From Planctomycetota bacterium (GTDB lineage: Bacteria > Planctomycetota > Phycisphaerae > UBA1845), in the NCBI GenBank assembly GCA_022563615.1, contig JADFMZ010000078.1, positions 1-10,580 on the forward strand: 10,580 nt of DNA. The letters run 5' to 3'. Positions within the stretch are counted from its first letter, which is position 1. The number at the start of each line of letters is the position of its first letter. The notes below the pieces were generated by a model. That model was not told where the DNA came from. It ran no database searches and saw only the letters and a list, made by a program, of their open reading frames with translations. Below are positions 6,272-10,580 of this stretch, one piece after another. Both the position numbers and the translations under genes were made by a program.

Positions 6272-7522
6272 CTATACCCAACCTCTCAGTTTGCAGGCTT
6301 CAGCCACTCGCGTGACGGCCAGCATGTAGGCTGCCAGACGGTTGTGGGTCTTGAGCTTTTGCGACATTTCGTGAACGTCGTGAAAGGCCCGGCTCATTTT
6401 GAGGTCAAGTTGCCGATGCACCTCCTCGAGCGACCAGTAGTAATTGTAGGTGTTCTGGACCTGCTCGAAGTAGGAAACCGTAACCCCGCCGGCGTTGGCC
6501 AGGAAGTCGGGAAGAACGTACACGCCCTTGTCCTGGAGGATTTTGTCGGCCTCGGGAGTCGTCGGCCCGTTGGCCAGCTCGCACACGATCCGGGCGTTGA
6601 TGTTCTGCGCGTTTCGATCCGTAATGACCGCTTCCAACGCGGCTGGGTAGAGCACGTCGCATTTCAGTTCCAACAGGTCTTCGTTTGAAATCAACTCGGT
6701 GCCCGGAAATCCCGTAACGGTGCCGGTTTCCAGCTTGTGCTGCACCATGTCTGCGGGGTTGATGCCCTTCCGGTTGATCGCACCTCCTCGGGAATCACTG
6801 ACGGCCAGGAGCGTTCCACCGCCGAGGATCTCGCGGTGAAGTGTCGCAGCGAACTGCCCCGCGTTGCCGAAGCCTTGGATCACATAGGTTGCATTGCTCA
6901 GATCAAGATTCAACGCTTTGGCGGCTTCGCGCACGCAATAGACGCCGCCGCGCGCGGTGGCGTCGGTTCGACCGGGTGATCCGCCGATCGGCAGCGGCTT
7001 GCCGGTGATGACGCCCGGATGAGAGTGTCCCACGATCGTTTCATACTCATCCATCATCCAGGCCATGATTTGCGGCGTGGTGTAGACATCCGGCGCCGGC
7101 ACGTCGCGGTCCACCCCAAGCTCTCGCCAGATGGCGCGGATGTACGCCCGGGCCAGGCGCTCCTTCTCAGCCTCGGAAAGCTCCTTCGGGTTGCACGTGA
7201 TTCCGCCTTTGCCTCCGCCGAGCGGGATGTCCACAAGCGCGGTCTTCCAGGTCATCCAGGCGGCCAGCGCCCGAATCGTGTCGATCGTTTCTTCGGGATG
7301 CCAGCGCAGGCCGCCCTTGGTCGGTCCGCGCGCGTTGTTGTATTGCACACGATAACCTTTGAAGATGCTGGTCCGTCCGTTATCCATCTTGATCGGTAGC
7401 GTGAAGTGGTACTCGCGCATGGGCCAGCGAAGCAGTTCGTGCGTGGCCCGGTCCAATCCGAGACGCTCCGCCGCTTCGTCCAATTGCTGTTGCGCGATTG
7501 CAAACGGGTTCAGTGCTGCCAT
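6272..7522 (-). CDS. gdhA: Glutamate dehydrogenase (Glu/Leu/Phe/Val dehydrogenase family)
   Basis: A 416-residue cytoplasmic enzyme, normal family length, catalysing reversible oxidative deamination of glutamate to 2-oxoglutarate and ammonium. Domain I carries K69 in KGGLRWHPE, K93 in MTWKTAL, the catalytic K105 in PLGGGKGGI and the catalytic D145 in PAPDVYT. Domain II is a Rossmann fold with GFGNAG at 217-222 and a following LLAVSDSRGG strand whose Asp would suit NAD. The start at 7522 is favoured by GAGGAG (complement of 7531-7536) 8 nt upstream and by the normal N-terminus; the frame stays open upstream to 7864 but that part is not protein-like. The gene stands alone and converges on the oxidoreductase operon. 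An 11-nt near-palindrome GAAAC-N-GTTTC lies just upstream of the ribosome site (7537-7547). The end of the gene is duplicated 80 bp downstream. Confidence 0.95.
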   Translation of the reverse strand: MAALNPFAIAQQQLDEAAERLGLDRATHELLRWPMREYHFTLPIKMDNGRTSIFKGYRVQYNNARGPTKGGLRWHPEETIDTIRALAAWMTWKTALVDIPLGGGKGGITCNPKELSEAEKERLARAYIRAIWRELGVDRDVPAPDVYTTPQIMAWMMDEYETIVGHSHPGVITGKPLPIGGSPGRTDATARGGVYCVREAAKALNLDLSNATYVIQGFGNAGQFAATLHREILGGGTLLAVSDSRGGAINRKGINPADMVQHKLETGTVTGFPGTELISNEDLLELKCDVLYPAALEAVITDRNAQNINARIVCELANGPTTPEADKILQDKGVYVLPDFLANAGGVTVSYFEQVQNTYNYYWSLEEVHRQLDLKMSRAFHDVHEMSQKLKTHNRLAAYMLAVTRVAEACKLRGWV

Positions 7523-7662
7523 GGGTAAGACTCCTCGAAACGGTTTCCCCTCATTACTAGGAACCAGCCACAGTGTCGAAGCGTTCGACAGTCGCCGATT
7601 CCGGCTTCTCGTAATGACGACTAGGTGTTGGAAGCAGGCCGCCCCGCTCACCGAAGCCAAGC

Positions 7663-7668
7663 ATTGTA
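7663..7668 (-). promoter_or_regulatory. Possible -10 box for glutamate dehydrogenase
   Basis: On the minus strand this reads TACAAT inside GGCTACAATGC, a close match to a sigma-70 -10 element, about 140 nt upstream of the start codon. No good -35 hexamer is seen at the right spacing, so this is only a candidate. Confidence 0.25.
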
Positions 7669-7841
7669 GCCGTTTCACGCTCCCGACGCGACGGCTCGAA
7701 AATGAATAGGTCGGTTGTGGGTCCGCGACCGCTTGAGTGACCCATGCGATGCGGGAGGGACTGGGCTCCTGCCGCGCCGCGCCCATGGCGAGAAAGCGGT
7801 GCCGTTGGAATGTCTGCTCAAGCGTCGTATTGTGGGTGTGC

Positions 7842-7859
7842 CACTGCTCTTGAGCAGTG
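7842..7859. repeat. Short perfect palindrome CACTGCTC-TT-GAGCAGTG
   Basis: An 8-bp perfect inverted repeat around a 2-nt centre. A second alternative pairing exists: CTGCTCAAG at 7814-7822 is complementary to CTTGAGCAG at 7849-7857 (9 bp, 26-nt loop), so the transcript could switch between two hairpins. The surrounding GTGTGCCACTG...CAGTGC resembles a dispersed palindrome I have seen in planctomycete genomes; that link is from memory. It is not followed by a T-run, so it is not a clear terminator. Confidence 0.45.
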
Positions 7860-7946
7860 CGCAAACTGCACCAACCTTTCGAAGGAGCCGTGGGCGCCGC
7901 TTGAGAGCAGCATCACGCGACAGCCTCGCGCTGCCTGTCACCGGCA

Positions 7947-8061
7947 AAAGGAGGCATCATGGGGCAATGGGTTGCGAAACCGCTCCATCACCATCGTGGT
8001 CCCGAAAGAGACTTATCCCGCACGCTCAGATGTACAGGCTTACGCCCGTGTCGTCCGATAA
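7947..8061 (+). pseudogene. Possible remnant of NAD(P) transhydrogenase alpha-subunit gene start
   Basis: A strong ribosome site AAAGGAGG (7947-7954 region) is followed by ATG at 7959. That frame gives no protein-like sequence, but one frame over, from 7987, reads ITIVVPKETYP, very like the N-terminus of PntA or alanine dehydrogenase (pattern IGVPKE..PGE.RVA). The match then decays (ARSDVQAYARVV) and stops at 8061. A +1 frameshift between ATG and 7987 plus loss of the rest would explain it. There is no further homology before the toxin-antitoxin operator begins at about 8092. The fragment is short, and chance similarity cannot be excluded. Confidence 0.3.
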
Positions 8062-8091
8062 ACTTGAATGTGATTTTTTCCGGCCAATTGT

Positions 8092-8139
8092 TGTATACGA
8101 GATCGTAGTCGATATGGTATACTAATCGGTGTACTAGTC
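8092..8139 (+). promoter_or_regulatory. Four 12-bp direct repeats: likely autoregulatory operator of the toxin-antitoxin pair
   Basis: The segment divides into four adjacent 12-mers starting at 8092, 8104, 8116 and 8128. All four share G2, T3, C7 and A9; the core is GTATAC in two, with GTAGTC and GTGTAC in the others. The last two units match at 10 of 12 positions (GGTATACTAATC, GGTGTACTAGTC). A TATACT at 8118-8123, a good -10 box, is embedded in the third unit. Ribbon-helix-helix antitoxins commonly bind such tandem short sites over their own promoter, so repression by the antitoxin-toxin complex is expected; binding itself is inferred. Confidence 0.55.
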
Positions 8140-8160
8140 AGCAGGATGGATCGGAGAGCA

Positions 8161-8418
8161 ATGGCCAAGGCAACCATTCGGATCAGCGACAAGGCGCGAA
8201 AGGTGGTTCGTGATCTGGCTGACCAGCAGGGGCAATCCATGCAGGCGGTGCTCGATGACGCCGTTGAAGCCTACCGGCGCCAGGTCTTTCTCGAAAAGGC
8301 CAACGCCTGCTACGCGCGCCTGGGTGCCGATCGGCACGAAGCCCAAGACGCCCACGACGAGCTGGCTGAATGGGAACAGGCCACCATCGCAGACGGTCTT
8401 GAGGATCTTGCGGAATGA
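8161..8418 (+). CDS. Ribbon-helix-helix type antitoxin
   Basis: An 85-residue antitoxin predicted to neutralise the downstream MazF-type RNase and repress the operon. The N-terminal MAKATIRISDKARKVVRDLA is a typical RHH strand plus first helix, followed by QSMQAVLDDAVEAYRRQ as the second helix. The acidic, Trp-containing C-terminal part (ELAEWEQATIADGLEDLAE) would be the toxin-binding tail. The start at 8161 has GGAGAG just upstream and gives the usual family N-terminus; an in-frame ATG at 8146 (adding MDRRA) is less well placed. The stop overlaps the toxin start as ATGA. Confidence 0.87.
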   Translation: MAKATIRISDKARKVVRDLADQQGQSMQAVLDDAVEAYRRQVFLEKANACYARLGADRHEAQDAHDELAEWEQATIADGLEDLAE

Positions 8419-8756
8419 GCAACCCGTCCCGTGGTGAGGTCTGGTGGGTTGACCTCAATCCAACTCGTGGCCGTGAGCAGAGATGCCGGCGCCCAGCCCT
8501 GGTGATCTCGGTGGACAAGTTCAACCACGGCCCGTCGCTCATGGTCGTAATAGTTCCCATCACCAGCACGAACAGGAGAATCCCGTTTCACATCGAGGTG
8601 AGGCCTCCTGAGGGAAAGCTCGATCACACCAGCTATCTCCAGTGCGACCAGGTGAGGTGCGTATCGCGCCACCGGCTGGTTGGTCTGCTCGGTCCGGTTT
8701 ACGAAGACACTATGTTGCAGGTTGAGGACCGGCTGCGCATCCTGCTGGGACTTTGA
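8415..8756 (+). CDS. mazF: MazF/PemK-family endoribonuclease toxin
   Basis: A 113-residue protein of normal MazF length, a sequence-specific ribosome-independent mRNA interferase of a type II toxin-antitoxin system. Family features are RGEVWWVDLNPTRG at the N-terminus, RRPALVIS and then VIVPITST on the central strands, and the SYLQCDQVRCVSRHRL block with the conserved Arg and Ser. It overlaps the antitoxin stop by 4 nt (ATGA), so production is coupled. It ends 5 nt before the stop codon of the convergent DUF3179 gene, leaving no room for a separate terminator. It appears intact. The cleavage site cannot be predicted. Confidence 0.94.
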   Translation: MSNPSRGEVWWVDLNPTRGREQRCRRPALVISVDKFNHGPSLMVVIVPITSTNRRIPFHIEVRPPEGKLDHTSYLQCDQVRCVSRHRLVGLLGPVYEDTMLQVEDRLRILLGL

Positions 8757-8761
8757 CTTCT

Positions 8762-9430
8762 TCACTTCGACGAATGATTCGGTCGCTTCTTCAGGCAGTG
8801 CTCGCAGTGCAGCACCTTGGATTTCGGATGCCTGGCGCGCCATTCATCCCATCGGATTCCGGGTTCATAAGACTCACGGGGCAGCTCCCGAAGCGATCTT
8901 CCCGCGAGGGGGCCTTCCAGTGCGACGCCCGTTTCCTGAAGCCAGAGGGTGCCCGTTTTGTCGTCATACATGACCAGGTTTCCGTTTCGCACCTTGCCAG
9001 AAACCTTCAAGTTGAGAACGCCATCATCCAGCCGTCGATCGTGAACCACGATCGTTTGTTCGCTCGGTCACCACGATGCGCTGACGGGTATACCTCCGAC
9101 CTTATCGTTGACAATCTGGTGGTTGCTTAGAATGAACAGCGGGTAGGCGCGGGCTTCGCCGCCCAGGAACACGCCGATCACCTTCGTTCCCGCCGCGATC
9201 ATCGCATCTCCCGCCGTCACGAACTCGGGGTTGGTGATAGCGACCTTCGCATCCTTCGCGCGGTACTGGATGAGGCCGTGATAAGGCTCGCCGCCGGTCG
9301 CCGTGCGCCCTTCAGCCTCGCAAGCCGTTGCGACAGGTTCGGAGAGTGGCCCGGGCGCAGGCGTTGCACACCCACTCGCCATCCAACAGCATCCGGCCAT
9401 CAATAGGACTGCGGTCCGTTTCCCGATCAT
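8762..9430 (-). CDS. DUF3179 lipoprotein, candidate selenoprotein (UGA read as Sec121)
   Basis: Annotated as one 222-residue reading frame with an in-frame UGA at 9068-9070. Residues 1-21 form a lipoprotein signal (positive start, hydrophobic core, lipobox ASGC21). The DUF3179 signature follows: VIGVFLGGEARAYPLFIL, NHQIVNDKVGGIPV, then SAS-W120-UGA-PSEQTIVVHDRRLDDG, KVSGKVRNGNLVMYD, TGTLWLQETG and GPLAGRSLRELP. Family members read VxVTYCPLCxxxIVFDRR here, so the UGA aligns without a gap to the first Cys of CPLC. Both sides are in the same frame and well conserved, which argues against ordinary decay. The second CPLC Cys is Glu124. A CxxC at 209-212 lies near the C-terminus. An AGGA 8 nt before ATG supports the start, which overlaps the upstream stop as ATGA. 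If the UGA is not decoded, this is a pseudogene of 120 residues plus remnant. The function of DUF3179 is not established. Confidence 0.72.
9036..9054 (-). promoter_or_regulatory. Putative bacterial SECIS element downstream of the in-frame UGA
   Basis: In the minus-strand mRNA the UGA (9070-9068) is followed by 13 nt and then CGAUCGUG-GUU-CACGAUCG, a perfect 8-bp stem with a 3-nt loop. There are 21 nt between UGA and the apical loop. This meets the published general bSECIS criteria as I know them: stem of 4-16 bp, small apical loop, G among its first two bases, loop 16-37 nt after UGA. SelB binding at such a hairpin would direct Sec-tRNA to the UGA. No selA, selB, selC or selD is in the window. 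Confidence 0.68.
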
Positions 9431-10580
9431 TTCGATTTTCCTTGTCCTTCCGTGAGCATCAGAGTGCGGTCGATAGTTACGCCTTTGAATGTTTCCATCC
9501 TACCGCACGGCCAGCGCACCTCTACGGTGGGGATTCGCACTGCGTCGCCCAGGCCGAAGTGCAACGTTTTGGTATTTCCGCTCAGGTAACTTCCGCCAAG
9601 GAAGACCTCTCGCATCTGAGGCGGCCGGCCTTCGAGTCGCACGACCACCCGTGCATTGGCGGCGTCCCGGTTGCAATGTTTGCCGACCAGCTTGATGTTC
9701 AGCCAGTGCCCCGCATTTTTTGTTACGTTTCGCAGCAACGCGGGCGATCCGCCGTGGTTATTGATGACGATGTCGGGGCGCCCGTCTTGATCAAAATCAG
9801 ATAGGGCTGCGCCACGCCCAAGGTGGGTTTCACTGAAATAGGCCCCTGCCGCATCACCCAATCCATGCCATTGGCCGTCTTTTCGCCACTCGTAAACTTC
9901 ACTTCGCTGGGGAAGCATCTTGGGGTTCTTCAAGACCTCAAGCGTTAGCTCGTCTTCGATCGTGCTGCCGTAAGCGATGAAGAGGTCGCAATCACCGTCG
10001 TTGTCCAGATCCTCGAACATCGTGCCCCAACCGACCCGGGCAAGATTGTTCTTGCGCAGCCCGAGGTGCACCGCACGGTCTTCAAAGATCAGCGTGCCAT
10101 TAGCCAACTGATTGACGTAGAAGGCTGGATCCTCCGAAACCCAGTGCGTGACCAGGAGATCCTGGTCGCCGTCGGCCTGAAGGTCGATTATGGCTACGCC
10201 CATCCCGCCGCGAGGGTCAAAGGCGCCGGACGCCAGTGCCACATCTTCAAACGTTCCATCCCCCTTGTTGCGGAACAGACAGTCCAGCGACTGGTCGTTG
10301 GCGACATACAGATCGATCCAACCGTCATTATCAAAATCGCACCAGATCGACTGCATGCTCCGGCCTTCCGAAGCGGCGGTGCCGGATTTCAGCGCTACGT
10401 CACGAAAGGTGCCATCCGCTTGCTGGTGAAACAGCATATTGGGGATCGGCGGGTAACTCGACGGCGTCGTCATGGGCGCGGGACGCCCAGCCACGATCTC
10501 GCGATTCTTCGCCTTATCGATCGGGAAATCGACATAGCGGGACAGATACAGATCGAGCCGTCCGTCACGGTCGAAGTCTC
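9427..10580 (-). CDS. FG-GAP/VCBS repeat and ASPIC/UnbV domain protein (CRTAC1-like), 5' end outside window
   Basis: The C-terminal 384 or so codons of a secreted beta-propeller protein; the frame stays open to the window edge with another repeat (DFDRDGRLDLYLSRYVDF), so the GTG at 10494 is not the start. Several Ca-binding FG-GAP motifs are seen in order from the N-terminal side: DFDNDGWIDLYVAND, DLQADGDQDLLVTHW, DLDNDGDCDLFIA, and DFDQDGRPDIVINNHGG. The end is an ASPIC/UnbV domain with NAGHWLNIKLVG, GGSYLSGNTKTLHFGLGDA and VEVRWPCGR. Such proteins are extracellular or periplasmic and abundant in planctomycetes; their exact role is mostly unknown. The stop overlaps the next gene's ATG (ATGA), so it is co-translated with the DUF3179 candidate selenoprotein. 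Confidence 0.93.
   Translation of the reverse strand, partial: DFDRDGRLDLYLSRYVDFPIDKAKNREIVAGRPAPMTTPSSYPPIPNMLFHQQADGTFRDVALKSGTAASEGRSMQSIWCDFDNDGWIDLYVANDQSLDCLFRNKGDGTFEDVALASGAFDPRGGMGVAIIDLQADGDQDLLVTHWVSEDPAFYVNQLANGTLIFEDRAVHLGLRKNNLARVGWGTMFEDLDNDGDCDLFIAYGSTIEDELTLEVLKNPKMLPQRSEVYEWRKDGQWHGLGDAAGAYFSETHLGRGAALSDFDQDGRPDIVINNHGGSPALLRNVTKNAGHWLNIKLVGKHCNRDAANARVVVRLEGRPPQMREVFLGGSYLSGNTKTLHFGLGDAVRIPTVEVRWPCGRMETFKGVTIDRTLMLTEGQGKSK

Larger units (their letters stand above)
7523..8091. other. Largely non-coding stretch upstream of glutamate dehydrogenase and the toxin-antitoxin pair
   Basis: No convincing intact gene is found in either strand over about 570 bp. Open frames here give proline/arginine-rich peptides without family resemblance. 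The stretch holds the leader and probable promoter of the dehydrogenase on the minus strand, a short perfect palindrome near 7850, and a possible transhydrogenase gene remnant at 7947-8061, listed separately. The divergent genes on each side mean it must contain promoters for both. Confidence 0.6.

Noticed and set aside
7523..7864. N-terminal extension of glutamate dehydrogenase by 114 codons
   Set aside because: The extra part is not like the family; the ATG at 7522 has GAGGAG at 8 nt and gives the usual N-terminus.
8762..9430. DUF3179 gene broken by a frameshift
   Set aside because: The parts before and after the stop are in the same frame; only a single TGA codon separates them.

Overview
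The window looks like a high-GC bacterial chromosome fragment. It most resembles a member of the Planctomycetota or a neighbouring lineage. The reasons are an FG-GAP/ASPIC (CRTAC1-like) protein, a DUF3179 protein, Cys-rich repeats on a secreted cytochrome, and REP-like palindromes of a kind I associate with that phylum. This placement is inference, because there is no rRNA or other marker gene here.

Region 1 (2-6047, + strand) is a respiratory operon of the type II DMSO reductase / nitrite oxidoreductase (NXR) class. In order it holds: the last 70 residues of a catalytic alpha subunit; an ethylbenzene-dehydrogenase-like haem (gamma) subunit with an unusual 17-cysteine N-terminal region; a small helical protein of unknown function; a hemerythrin; an NxrB/NarH-like four-cluster Fe-S beta subunit; a TorD/NarJ-type maturation chaperone; and an unknown protein with an ELLHVADMLD motif. 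Together they would build a membrane-side or periplasmic molybdo-enzyme that passes electrons from the Mo site through Fe-S clusters to a cytochrome. The substrate (nitrite, nitrate or another) cannot be settled from this window.

Region 2 (6048-6271) is a convergent intergenic gap. It holds a perfect REPIN-like inverted pair, a decayed third copy, and a stray duplicate of the last 26 nt of the neighbouring glutamate dehydrogenase gene. Region 3 (6272-7522, - strand) is that glutamate dehydrogenase. Region 4 (7523-8160) is mostly non-coding. It has a short palindrome, a possible remnant of a transhydrogenase alpha-subunit gene start, and a 4 x 12-bp repeat array that is probably the operator of the next genes.

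Region 5 (8161-8756, + strand) is a ribbon-helix-helix antitoxin / MazF toxin pair with an ATGA overlap. Region 6 (8762-10580, - strand) is an FG-GAP/ASPIC protein running off the window, translationally coupled to a DUF3179 lipoprotein. The DUF3179 reading frame is interrupted by one in-frame UGA. That UGA lies exactly where the family has the first Cys of its CPLC motif, and it is followed 13 nt later by a perfect 8-bp hairpin with a GUU loop. This fits a bacterial SECIS, so I annotate the gene as a candidate selenoprotein, the most interesting item in the window.
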